NCBI RefSeq assembly: GCF_000699445.3
Contig: NC_067201.1
Coordinates: 19,385,001 to 19,449,000 of the forward strand
Length of the DNA stretch: 64,000 nt
Reading direction: 5' to 3'
DNA from: Schistosoma haematobium
Lineage: Eukaryota > Platyhelminthes > Trematoda > Strigeidida > Schistosomatidae
Shown here: one piece after another, positions 22,201 through 30,580 of the stretch
Numbering within the stretch: the first letter of the stretch is position 1
How the letters are laid out: each line of letters opens with the position of its first letter
Translations under genes and position numbers: made by a program
Notes under the pieces: generated by a model
Told to the model about the DNA's origin: nothing
Database searches by the model: none
Seen by the model: only the letters and a program-made list of their open reading frames with translations

Positions 22201-25200
22201 ATGAAGATTCCTACGACACTAAGGCGTGCCTCAGAACATGGTCAACATCATATGGAATTCTTATGATGGATTAAATTGCAAAATCATACTTGGGGAACAG
22301 CTCACAGACTCGTTTGAAGTAAAGATTGACGTCAGGCAAGCTTGCTTACTCTCACCCTTTCTCTTTCACCTAATGATCGACTGCATCATGAAGACGTCGA
22401 CATCTTGGGGATGGGGTGAGCATGCGATACAATGGACATCGAGGATGCAACTAGACGATCTAGATTTCGCAGATGATCTAGCTCTTCTATCACACACGCA
22501 GCAACAAATGCAGGAGAATTCGACCAGTGTAGCAGCAGCCTAATTAGCAGTCAGTCTCAACATACACAAAGAGAAAAGCAAGATTTTCCGATACAGTACG
22601 ACATGCAACAATCGAGTCACACTTGACGCAGAAGATTTGGATGGCGTAAAAACCTCAACATATCTAGGCAGCATCATTGATGGTGAAGGGCGGATCTGAT
22701 GCAGATGTGAAGGAACGGATCGGCAAAGCAAGAACAGCTTATCTACAATTGAAGTACTTCTGAAACACAAAACAACTATCTGTCAACCACCATCAAAGTC
22801 ATCATTTCCAACACAAGTGTCAAGACAGTTTGTTCTAATGAATAAGGTGAGAACTTGGAGAAAAACGAAAGCCATCATCCAGAAGATACAAGTGTTTTTT
22901 AACAGCTGTCTACGCAAAATACTTCGGATCCGTTGGTCAGACACTATCAGCAACAACGTACTGTGTGAGAGGACAAATGAGATTCCAAAGGAGCAAGAAA
23001 TCAGGAAGTAGAGCTGGAAGTGGATGGGATGCATAATGAGGAAAGCATCCAACTGTGTCACAAGGTAAGCTCTCACATGGGATCCTCGTGGCCAAAGGAG
23101 GAGAGGAAGACGAAAGTACGCATGACACTGAGGAAGTAAGTAAGTAAGTAAGTAACTGCACAATTTAAACAAACCATCGGTCTGTTGATGTTTGAAACTA
23201 TTAAGAAATCCAGAGATTCAGATCTTTTAAAACGTGATAGGAAGAACTACTATAATGTTCTTTCTCTAATAAACCAGCTTCTTCAACACACATTGGTTTC
23301 TCTTACGAAACACACTTAAACCTCCTATAGTTCTTTATTTCTCTGAAGAAGTTTGGACTAGTTCATCGAGCGAAGCATTGGGACTATTTAAATTTTAATG
23401 GTTCAGATTATTTCAAATTAAATCCTTATATTTACTACTTTAAGTATAGTCTAGTCAAATAAACCTCAATTGTATATATATGGCTATTGAATTTACAATT
23501 GACTAATCACTGGATAGTGTCTAGTGTCATGTTTCTTCAAGCCCTTCTTAGTGCTGACAGAATTCTATCGATTTTGTTTTAGTGTGGTCACTAGTTTGAG
23601 TGATTTAACATTACGCGCACTATGTTGACATGTAAGGTAGTTGTTAGAGGAAGTTGACTAGAAACAATAAGTCTAAGTCTTGCACTATTTAACACTTGTC
23701 AACAACTTATACCTATAAACTTGAAGGAGTTGACAAATTTCAACTATCACATTTAAAGTAAACTGATATTTAAACTGAATAAAATGTTATGTTTAAAATA
23801 AGAACAATGCAAAAAAAATATGTGACACTTGGAATAGAAATAATCTCATGGAATGTTACATTGAATTAAAGAAACATCCTTGTCTTTACTATCTTCTTCT
23901 GACTTATCATTCTTGATCAATCTTAAAGACAACCAACACATGTAATAAATAGTTATCGGTTTATTGATTTCCAGATATGATAATAATGTTTATATCGGTT
24001 AAGTAAGAAGATCTAACAAAGAACCTATGAAGGGAATACAATAATATTCTGCCTACATTTAACGATTTGACATCATGAGTCAATTAATTGAAGCTAAACC
24101 ATCATGGAAAACCTGGAGGCACTGGATGGCTGTTTCGTCCTATTGTGGGACCACTTAGAAGTGTGCATCCACCATCCCTCCGCCTAACGAGATTCTAACA
24201 CAGGACCTATAGGTCCTGCACGCGCGAACGCTTAACTTCTAGACCACTGAGCCGGCCAGCATCCAACGGTGTTAATGTTAAATATCAATTAATCCACGAA
24301 ATTGAGTGACACATCTACCATTGTGTTCAATGAGTTACTATGCCATAACAGATTCGATTGAACTCAACTGGTCACTACTTCTCACTAGAACTCCAGAAAA
24401 TCCGTCTTGAAGCTAGTCACTAATGAGCATATGATGATGAGGTGTTTTTTTGGATATTATAGTGATTTCAACAGTTTAATTCGTGAGTCCGTTGAAGCTA
24501 GATCACCGTGGTTTTATTCCATAAATCTTATCACTTTAATATTCAAATACATAAATAAATGTACTTCACTTCGTTATACAGAAAAATATAGAATGTTAAA
24601 TAGTACCATATAATAGTATCTATATTCAATGAATGACCTTAGTACAGTCTGGATTTACTATACTGAAAAACATTCTTTAGTTATAATAGTATGATCAGTT
24701 ATATAAACAACGGGAGTTTTCTTTGATCTTCATAAGTAAAGCGGTTAGTTTTGTTTTATTTCATCTTTGAAGTATATCATCCGTTACTTTCTTGATAATA
24801 CAAATAAAATTTCTGTTTTTTCTAGCTTGATTAGTTAATGATGTATATACGATGAAATATTAAAATATAATAAGCTGTGCATATTAAATGCAATAGTGGA
24901 CAATACTGACTGTTTTGTGGTAAAGAAAAAAAGATAGGTCCTGAGTTGGAATCTCGCGAGGCGGTGGGATCATCGATGCGCACTACTGAGGAGTCCCACA
25001 ACAGGACGAAACGGCTGTCCATTGTTTCCAGGTTCTCCATACTGGTCTAGCTTCAATCGACTCATGATCTCAACTATTGAAATTACTATAATATCCACAA
25101 AATCTCTTCTGAAATTATAATGTAGTTAGATTAGACTTGATTCATAGGTAGATTGTTACTTAGGGAAGTCTGATGATAGAACTGACATACTAATATTTGT

Positions 25201-27234
25201 ATTACTGATATGATATGAAATTCATATCACATCTATCAATCTTTTATTCTTCTAAGAAAGTGAATTTATCTATCATAACCGTCCCATATCAGTTAGATAC
25301 TGATATTCATATCTCATTACCTAATTTACATTAACACATAACCACTGAATTACTGAACATATATATATTTACCATTTGTTTGTATGTTACTGCCCAAATG
25401 ATGTTGTTACTACATGTTAAGGATAAATTAGTCAGTTTCAACTTGGTACATAGACTCTTGATATAGACATCTTATATAATAAGAAATTCACAAGGTGGAT
25501 TTCATTAATATTTACTTCCAGAAAGCGAAAAAGGCAATTGATATTTTACTAGTTATGTAAGTAGTTCACACCATAGAAACTAAAAGTATAACCATCACAA
25601 AGTCTAGCAGTGTAGATTTCAAGTGTTACTTTAGTAATAAAGAAGTGAATCTAAGAAATATTCCATAATACATTTTGTTAACAAGAAAATATCCACGTAT
25701 ACTACTGATTGATATAATTCATAGATTTATGATTTATAGTATTCATCACAAGTTATTAGGCTATATGAGATAAAATTCACTTGGTATTGTTTGTTCGAAT
25801 CTTCCTATTGATGTTAAGGACTGCAATTAATCAGTCTCTTATTACTGAGATATGTGCATCCTGTACGGATTGCTTCGATAAAGTCACAAGCTCGTTAAGC
25901 GAGGAGGGATAGTGACTAGAAGTGGAATCCAGCTTGACGCACGTTTTGTCCTATTTGCGACTCATCAACTGGATGTACCTACATCTCATAGTTGATGTTC
26001 GCTCTAGTTCTTAAACCTAGTACCGTTCGCTTCAAATGCCATCACGTTAATCACTTAGCTACTGAGTCCTGAACAGCCACTGAGTAGAAATCGTAAAGAT
26101 CAATGGGAGGATTCAAGTAAATAATGCTAAGTGAATTTACGTGATGATACTACTAGACTGACAAAAACAATCAGCAGTTTGTAATATTTTCTGATTGATA
26201 TGATCAGAACAGTATTAAATACATTTTCATTGTATTGATCACTTTATACAAGCCTAAGCTACCTAAATGATTTAAGCACTTGATCGTTATGGTTAGAACT
26301 TGAACCCATCATTGAAGTTAAGAAACACCTTGAATATCGTTAACACTCATACAACAAACGAGACTGGATTCAGCATATAGGATCCAGTTATATATTATTA
26401 CTGTTATATCCCGATGAGAATAATGAATGGTAACTGTTGGGATCTGTTTCTGGGCACAATTTATAACAATTACAAATTAAATTCCCTATTCATTATTCTT
26501 TGTTTTAGTCACCAAAAAACCCATTAGATTTACTTCATCAAACATGTGAACGACTACTCAATGAATGTGCTGATCGTAATAGAAAACCATTGAAATTTCG
26601 TTTTATTGAAATTCATTCAATGGATCATAATTGGAATTATAATCAACGAAACAAAATGAATACTAGTGTCAATGATTTAGATAAAATCAATACGTTTAAT
26701 ATTGATAATCAAAATGATCCATCGAAATGTTCTAATGAAATTCTTGATTATTCTACGAAACAAATGAAATATCCTTATTATACATCAAATACATCAAGTT
26801 CTTTATGTTCAACAACATCATCGACTTTACATAATTCTTTTACTACTTACCCTTTTTCATGTTTCACTTCATCCGCCTTTAAATTGTCGAATCTTCCCTC
26901 GAATTCTTTGAATGATATTTTAATTGCATTACAACAAGGACTGATCAATCCAGATACCTTATTATTATTATTATTATTATCATCATCATCAACATCATCA
27001 AATGTTAACACCACTCAGCAACAATCAATCTCTTCATATGTGATTCCAACTACACAAACGCTAAAACAAGACAACCCTACAAATGAAACGTACTTTGAAT
27101 ATTTAAAGTTACTTACAAGTTTCTTAAGCTATTTGTCATTGTTGAAATGCCTTAATACTTCCAATACAACAGATTGTTCTAATATTTTGAATGGTAATAG
27201 AAGTGGGACATCAGAGGAGGAAAGTAATCTATGA
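16178..27234 (+). CDS. Unknown protein, two-exon model (261 aa)
   Basis: I do not recognise this protein. Exon 1 (16178-16237) encodes 20 residues from ATG to CAG and ends at a GT donor. Exon 2 (26509-27234) starts after TTTTAG and runs 242 codons, counting TGA. Both are in phase 0, so they join in frame. Exon 2 opens with a compact, possibly helical segment (LDLLHQTCERLLNE). It then becomes Asn/Ser/Thr-rich, with a Leu7-Ser4 run from TTA and TCA codon repeats, a second hydrophobic patch and an acidic C-terminus. This resembles the low-complexity tail of a regulatory protein, but that is only an impression. The ~10.3 kb intron is full of SINEs and an RTE copy. Further exons could exist upstream or inside the intron. 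An ATTAAA at 27407 could serve as polyadenylation signal. Confidence 0.5.
16315..16582 (-). mobile_element. tRNA/hammerhead SINE (family B), inverted pair, left
   Basis: Sense strand minus: partial leader, head with GGTCTGGTGGTTAAG and B box GGTTCGAATC, hammerhead with CTGAGGA and GAAAC, then tail. Stem II has one mismatch and stem I one wobble. It abuts the plus copy at 16583 head to head. Confidence 0.87.
16583..16733 (+). mobile_element. tRNA/hammerhead SINE (family B), inverted pair, right
   Basis: 5'-truncated just before the ribozyme; carries an intact-looking hammerhead (separate entry) and the complete tail to CCCATCTGATATT. It lies head to head with 16315-16582 without spacer. Confidence 0.88.
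16591..16640 (+). ncRNA. Hammerhead ribozyme motif, best-preserved family B copy
   Basis: Stem I is 8 bp: GCGCACTG pairs with CAGTGCGT. The core is CTGAGGA (C3 U4 G5 A6 N7 G8 A9), stem II is GTCC with GGAT, then GAAAC. Stem III is the palindrome ACGGCCGT, and the predicted cleavage site is after GTC, 3' of 16632. All invariant hammerhead bases are present. Activity is inferred, not shown. Confidence 0.75.
16755..17045 (-). mobile_element. SMalpha-type SINE (family A), near full length
   Basis: Sense strand minus: tRNA-like head near 17030-16945 (GACTCATTAGCTAAATGG, B-box region CTAGGTTCAAGTGC), hammerhead region at 16932-16881, and 3' body to about 16760. The order is that of the known SMalpha retroposon of schistosomes. 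Confidence 0.88.
16881..16932 (-). ncRNA. Hammerhead ribozyme motif (SMalpha), C3 changed
   Basis: GAAAC, the ACGCGCGT stem III and GTC cleavage triplet are kept, and stem II is near complete, but the core begins TTGACGA instead of CTGACGA. C3 pairs with G8 in the active site, so activity should be low or absent. Confidence 0.6.
17075..17300 (-). mobile_element. SMalpha-type SINE (family A), decayed
   Basis: The 3' body and ribozyme region are recognisable on minus (GCTTATAGTACTTG, then ACTAGCAGTGG). The hammerhead core is lost (TTACGAG) and the head is degraded. Confidence 0.78.
17320..17425 (+). mobile_element. SMalpha-type SINE (family A), short fragment
   Basis: Ribozyme region on plus: CATCCAGTTGACGAGTCCC, damaged stem II, GAAAC; the 3' body stops after about 50 bases. 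It lies head to head with the copy at 17075-17300. Confidence 0.75.
17426..17696. other. Intron sequence, no feature seen
   Basis: AT-rich sequence without shared repeats. Confidence 0.4.
17697..17765 (-). mobile_element. Family B SINE tail fragment
   Basis: Only the 3' tail (GTCAAGGTTTCCCATG to ACAAAACCATCC on minus) remains, placed against the 5' end of the plus copy at 17766. Confidence 0.65.
17766..17998 (+). mobile_element. tRNA/hammerhead SINE (family B)
   Basis: Short leader, head (GGCTCAGTGGTACAGTTG, B box GTGTTCGAATC), hammerhead at about 17905-17960 with CTGAGGA and GAAAC, stem II partly changed (ACC opposite GGGT), then tail. One of the better-kept heads in the window. Confidence 0.85.
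18258..18408 (-). mobile_element. SMalpha-type SINE (family A), head and ribozyme
   Basis: Sense strand minus: A-box-like TAGCTAAGTGGAGAACTCG, B box GAGTTCAAGTCTC, then an intact-looking hammerhead. The element stops shortly after the ribozyme, so the 3' body is missing. Confidence 0.87.
18266..18318 (-). ncRNA. Hammerhead ribozyme motif (SMalpha), core intact
   Basis: CTGACGA, stem II GTCC with GGAC closing CAAATA, GAAAC, a stem III of ACGC with GTGT (one wobble), and GTC with cleavage predicted between 18276 and 18275. Stem I ATCAAG with CTGGAT has one mismatch. This matches the published schistosome hammerhead closely as I remember it. Confidence 0.75.
18409..18683. other. Intron sequence, no feature seen
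   Basis: AT-rich, nothing recognisable. Confidence 0.4.
18684..18822 (-). mobile_element. tRNA/hammerhead SINE (family B), decayed
   Basis: Tail and ribozyme region on minus. The core reads TTGAAGA and stem I is lost, so it is inactive; the head is missing. Confidence 0.78.
18823..19514. other. Intron sequence, no feature seen
   Basis: AT-rich, no shared repeat or coding content seen. Confidence 0.4.
19515..19667 (+). mobile_element. tRNA/hammerhead SINE (family B), headless
   Basis: Begins just before the ribozyme and runs to the end of the tail (CAAAACTCCTCTCTGAT). Confidence 0.85.
19531..19580 (+). ncRNA. Hammerhead ribozyme motif, family B
   Basis: CTGAGGA, perfect stem II (GTCC with GGAC closing CATACTA), GAAAC, palindromic stem III ACGGCCGT and GTC. 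Stem I GCACT with AGTGC is complementary, with one mismatch next to the core (T opposite C). Confidence 0.72.
19668..21054. other. Intron sequence, no feature seen
   Basis: 1.4 kb of AT-rich sequence without shared repeats. The 67-codon frame at 20877 has no recognisable content. Confidence 0.45.
21055..21305 (-). mobile_element. tRNA/hammerhead SINE (family B)
   Basis: Sense strand minus: short leader, head with GACTCAGTGGTCTAAATG, B box GGTTGGAATC, ribozyme region and tail. The core is ATGAGGA (C3 to A) and the cleavage triplet is ATC. Confidence 0.84.
21306..22116. other. Intron sequence with (CT)n and CAT-rich patches
   Basis: (CT)n near 21697-21711 and CATCATCATC near 21763; otherwise nothing recognisable. 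Confidence 0.45.
22117..23156 (+). mobile_element. RTE LINE, 5'-truncated, twin of the 2.7-5.9 kb element
   Basis: From AGAACAATCAATTGG on, this is almost identical to 4731-5735, with only a handful of differences in about 1 kb. It contains the same stops, the same ACLLSPFLFHLM and FADDLALL blocks and an identical 105-codon frame (22226-22543 versus 4840-5157). Near the 3' end it lacks about 130 bases present in its twin, going straight from TGACACTGAG to the (GTAA)n tail at 23137-23153. Confidence 0.92.
22226..22990 (+). pseudogene. RTE reverse transcriptase remnant
   Basis: Catalytic B motif and FADD box are readable at about 22340-22370 and 22465-22490. A TAA at 22541 interrupts the frame after SVAAA, exactly as in the twin at 5155. 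Non-functional. Confidence 0.82.
23157..24066. other. Intron sequence, no feature seen
   Basis: AT-rich, without shared repeats or coding content. Confidence 0.45.
24067..24425 (-). mobile_element. tRNA/hammerhead SINE (family B) with leader
   Basis: Sense strand minus: full leader (24425-24265), head (GCCGGCTCAGTGGTCTAGAAG), weak B box, ribozyme region with a broken core (CTAAGTG), then tail. Confidence 0.83.
24433..24512 (-). mobile_element. Family B SINE tail, tandem to previous copy
   Basis: Tail fragment in the same orientation, directly upstream of the leader at 24425: the same partial-dimer arrangement as at 14797 and 63321. Confidence 0.65.
24513..24929. other. Intron sequence, no feature seen
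   Basis: AT-rich, nothing recognisable. Confidence 0.4.
24930..25112 (+). mobile_element. tRNA/hammerhead SINE (family B), head truncated
   Basis: Begins at GATAGGTCCTGAG within the head (B box GAGTTGGAATC), with a well-kept ribozyme core and complete tail. Confidence 0.85.
24978..25027 (+). ncRNA. Hammerhead ribozyme motif, family B, weak stem I
   Basis: CTGAGGA, perfect stem II (GTCC with GGAC), GAAAC, stem III ACGG with CTGT (one wobble) and GTC are present. Stem I (GCACTA opposite CATTGT) has two mismatches. Confidence 0.62.
25113..25784. other. Intron sequence, no feature seen
   Basis: AT-rich, nothing recognisable. Confidence 0.4.
25785..26085 (-). mobile_element. SMalpha-type SINE (family A), near full length
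   Basis: Sense strand minus: head (GACTCAGTAGCTAAGTG, B-box region TAGGTTTAAGAAC), ribozyme region with TTGATGA, AAAAC instead of GAAAC, and 3' body. The ribozyme is dead by two core changes. Confidence 0.86.
26086..26508. other. Intron sequence ending in a 3' splice site
   Basis: No repeat seen; the end (TTCTTTGTTTTAG) is a good acceptor for the exon at 26509. Confidence 0.5.
26509..27234 (+). CDS. Terminal exon of the unknown gene
   Basis: Follows TTTTAG and stays open for 241 codons to TGA at 27232. In this AT-rich DNA an open frame of that length with protein-like composition is unlikely by chance. A (TTA)7(TCA)4 tract at about 26959-26995 is translated as Leu and Ser runs. The composition shifts from charged (first 40 residues) to Asn/Ser/Thr-rich. 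Confidence 0.65.
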   Translation, partial: SPKNPLDLLHQTCERLLNECADRNRKPLKFRFIEIHSMDHNWNYNQRNKMNTSVNDLDKINTFNIDNQNDPSKCSNEILDYSTKQMKYPYYTSNTSSSLCSTTSSTLHNSFTTYPFSCFTSSAFKLSNLPSNSLNDILIALQQGLINPDTLLLLLLLSSSSTSSNVNTTQQQSISSYVIPTTQTLKQDNPTNETYFEYLKLLTSFLSYLSLLKCLNTSNTTDCSNILNGNRSGTSEEESNL

Positions 27235-27427
27235 GTGAATAGGATCATTCCATGTTTGTTTTGTATCTTTTTATAATGTAAAACGTTTTATATTAAGCAA
27301 TATTATTATTATTAACATTATTTTGTAAACAATTTTATTTACGTTTTATTTTTATAAATTATTTACATACTACTTATTTAGAGAACATATTTTCCTTTTC
27401 TGTTTAATTAAAATTACCCGTCAGCAG

Positions 27428-27758
27428 AATGGATAATTTAATAGTTGAAATCATGAGTCAATTGAAATTAGACCATTATACAAAACCTGAAAGCACTGAA
27501 TGACCGTCTCGTCCTTGTATGGCACTCCTTAACAGTGTGCATCCACGATCCCGCCGCTTCGCGAGGTTCCAACACAGGACCTAACATTCTCGTACGTGCA
27601 AACGCTTAACAACTAGAGCACTGAAACGGCCAGCATCCAACAGTATTAATGTCTAACTTCAACTTATCCATGAAATTAAGTGTCACATCCACCATCGTCA
27701 TCAGTGAGTTACTATCTCACAGCTGACCCGATTGGACTCCACTGGTCGCGGCTTGGTA
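27428..27758 (-). mobile_element. tRNA/hammerhead SINE (family B) with leader, old
   Basis: Sense strand minus: leader 27758-27635, head (GCCGTTTCAGTGCTCTAG), B box GGTTGGAACC-like, ribozyme region with a broken core, and tail. Confidence 0.82.
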
Positions 27759-28224
27759 GTAAACATACCTTTGCGTCATTACAAAGTAAAAATGTCAGTA
27801 TTAAAATTAAAAAAGGGATGTGCTTACTTTTTAGTGAGATTTGTAATACTACATAAACCAGTGTTCTTTATTCATAATGAATCATCGTAATAGCAACGTA
27901 TTAAAAATCAGACAGAGTAGCATCGTGGTGATGTTAAAATGGATCATAATTACTACAGATGATTTTCTCATATCATGTTTGCAAAACTTTATCTCGTTAA
28001 TTCTTTCTGGGAATTTGTTAACAAAAATTTTGCAAGTCATTACAAATTGTCTATGAGGCTGTATATGATCATAATAAAAAAGAATTCAAGTAAATAGTTA
28101 ATGGGATTTTGTAGAGACACTTCAACGTTATCACTATAGGAAAACTGATGTTAGAACATCAAAATCTACTAAGCTTTCTAACATAGTTATAATCTTATGG
28201 GCTTTATTAATTTGAGAATGAACT
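27759..28224. other. Intergenic, no feature seen
   Basis: AT-rich, nothing recognisable. Confidence 0.4.
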
Positions 28225-28486
28225 ATGATTTTGATGGAATTTCGTTCTCTGGGCTGGATGGTTTTGTCGTGTAGCTTTTATCGTTCTTCTGAACGACCTC
28301 ATCAGCACAAACTTCAGGTAGAAGTGACGTGTTTGAGGTATACAAGACAAGCTGTAAACCACATGTAGAGAAATTCAAACAATTCACTTCTACCTGAAGT
28401 TTGTGCTGATGATGTCGTTCAGAAGAAGGATGAAAGCTCCACAACCAAACCATCCAGCTCAGAGAACAAAATTCCATCAAAATCAT
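28225..28486. mobile_element. Fold-back element with ~105-bp inverted arms
   Basis: The left arm (28225-28330) starts ATGATTTTGATGGAATTT, and the right arm (28383-28486) ends with its complement; the central spacer is about 52 bases. The arms match over their whole length with scattered differences and short gaps. Size and form suit a non-autonomous foldback/MITE-like element, but I see no target duplication and cannot name a family. The reading frames across it are by-products. Confidence 0.78.
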
Positions 28487-28969
28487 CCACCTGAGCTACA
28501 AATCTTCTCAAGCAACTCAGAATCATGCTTTATCCATACAAATTTTTTCTTTAGTTGTCAAAAAGGAGCTTTGAAACCACTAGATCACTTGTAACAGCTC
28601 AAGATAGACTCCATGGTGTTGCCAAACAGATTTTTTAGTTATCGACAGAGAATTTTGAAATGACGTAACAAAAGGTAACTTCTCTAGTAATTATAGTAAT
28701 GTATTTCTTATTCACAAACACTGGATTTAAACACATTAGGAAAACCTAGCAGTCGTGCCCTAGTGGGTCGATATTAGAAAAAAATACATAGAGCTATTTG
28801 TTGCATAATAAGCTTAATAGTCGGTCGGTGTACACAAAATTGATTAGATGAATATAACTCCATTCGCAGTTCAGTTAAATTTGACTAAAGCAAGAACAAT
28901 TAATGTGATAGAATAACATAAATTCACTCGATTTCTCAATTTTTCGTCAACTGCTTACAAGTTGAACAT
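28487..28969. other. Intergenic, no feature seen
   Basis: AT-rich, nothing recognisable. Confidence 0.4.
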
Positions 28970-29458
28970 TATTTATTTATTTAAACACATAAACATTGGT
29001 ATAAGAAGATACCAAAAATATATGTCTCACACAAATCACACGATTTGTGTGGGTGCTGGGATACTCCAAGGGTACTCAAACAGAAGCAGGTGGTTTTCTT
29101 TGGGGACCACACCTGGAGCCTTTGACCTAAAGGTCTAATCCACAAGGCAGTGGAGCGACGTAAGGAAATGCAGTTCCATGGTAGCTGGTGACCAACGATT
29201 GGTTCACATGTCATTTGTTCCCTCAGGATACTGTTGCCCATATGCGCCATTGGTTTGGAACCATGGTTGTCCAACTCCCCCAGGTGGACTCTCCGCGTCC
29301 ACCAACCCGGTTAAGGCGCTGGACATTCGGTTTTCATCCTCTCAATTTCATAAACAACAGTAATTCCGCGAGAAGGTAGTGAGTAGGACCTCCCCGTCAG
29401 TGGCTGTGTGCACAAGACCATGTGAGAGCACTTTCGGCCGTACCAGGGCATTTGAAGG
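28970..29458 (-). mobile_element. C-family SINE-like repeat
   Basis: Nearly complete copy; on minus it ends in the (TAAA)n tail at 28970-28984. It has the shared internal blocks (GGACTCTCCGCGTCCACC, GGTTAAGGCGCTGGACATTC) and high similarity to the copy at 12122. Confidence 0.82.
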
Positions 29459-29869
29459 CACTTAAACATAATAGTAGTGATCCTTGAAAATTAGCATACA
29501 TACTTTATATCATAACATCAGAAGTGTTCTACACAATGAAAAATAATGAAGAGAGTAATAAATACGAGAAAAAGAAACGATACGTAATATAATCAGATCA
29601 GATTAGAAGTGAGAATTAATAACTTGTATCATAAAAAGAATTGCATTACAAATATTTATGAACAAGTTATCGAATTTATAAGGCTAATCCCTGGAAACGT
29701 GAAAATCCTAGGTAACCGTTTCATCCAAATTTGACATTTCTAAGCAGTGAATCAAACAAAGATTTTCAGTCCATCCAATCAAATAAAAGATCATTCAGCT
29801 AATCGAATAAACCTCTGAAATGATACAACTGGTCAGTAATTCACATACTGTAGTTATTTATCTAATCAT
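29459..29869. other. Intergenic, no feature seen
   Basis: AT-rich, nothing recognisable. Confidence 0.4.
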
Positions 29870-30580
29870 ATAGTAATGAACGAAAACGCGAATGGCAACC
29901 ATCGAATGTACTCGAACACAATCTCACAGAACATCTCACTACAATCTGAGAATCATACAGTAAATAGTTAATTTGCAACATAGCGATCAACAGTCTCAAG
30001 CTTGACTATTCCTTTTGCAAATATCAGTCCATCGTCTCAGATTTCATTGTTCCTGTATTTTCATACCAATTGCTTTCCGTTCCTGTTCATTTCTTCTTGA
30101 TCTTCTACTGAAATACATTCCATTCCTGATTATCGTTATATGCTATTTATGTGGATATAGGTAGCTCACATCACACTCGTCCTCCTTTTAAAGTAGTCGT
30201 TCTTGAGGTGGTTCTGCTCGCCACATCACTTTCTTCTTTTCTGCAGTCTGTGCCACGCTCTCCATCAAAACGTCAAGTCCGAGGGGCGCACATCTCAATA
30301 TTCCATCGACCTGCCGGGGCACCAACATCCGAAATCCACTCGGCCCCTGTGACGCTAAACGCCTGAGCTCCAGCAACTTGCTGAGCCATCTACATTTGAT
30401 GTCCACTCAGCAGCCGCACGTCCCGCCGCCCCTCTTCGTCGACAGCACCCGACACAGCCAACGCCACCCAGCCAGAATACTCTAATCCTATTCTTTCCTT
30501 CTCCATCTTCTACTGAAATACATTCTATACCTGTCTATCGTTATATACTACTTATGTGGATATAAGTAGCTTACACCATA
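29870..30580 (-). mobile_element. LTR retroelement deletion derivative
   Basis: Read on minus: a fragment of the 5' LTR (30580-30495, only the first ~85 bases), then about 305 bases of internal sequence ending in a polypurine tract (AAAAGGAGGACGAG, 30189-30176), then a complete 3' LTR (30175-29870). The LTR is identified by similarity to the solo LTR at 31994-32279 and its TGTGATG start. The internal part is clearly richer in G+C than its surroundings. Most of gag and pol is gone. Superfamily not determined. Confidence 0.72.
30188..30490 (-). pseudogene. C-terminal remnant of an LTR-element ORF
   Basis: An open frame on minus ends with a stop immediately before the polypurine tract, where the last ORF of an LTR element normally ends. 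Readable pieces include WLSKLLELRRLASQGPSG and MLVPRQVDG. No protease, RT or integrase motif is present, so I do not assign a function. Confidence 0.5.

Noticed and set aside
28223..28594. Two ORFs (87 and 63 codons) on opposite strands
   Set aside because: They lie in the fold-back element and are mirror images of each other.
28981..29379. ORFs of 61-97 codons
   Set aside because: They cover a C-family repeat copy; similar accidental frames occur in other copies (53094, 54237, 55375, 57442).
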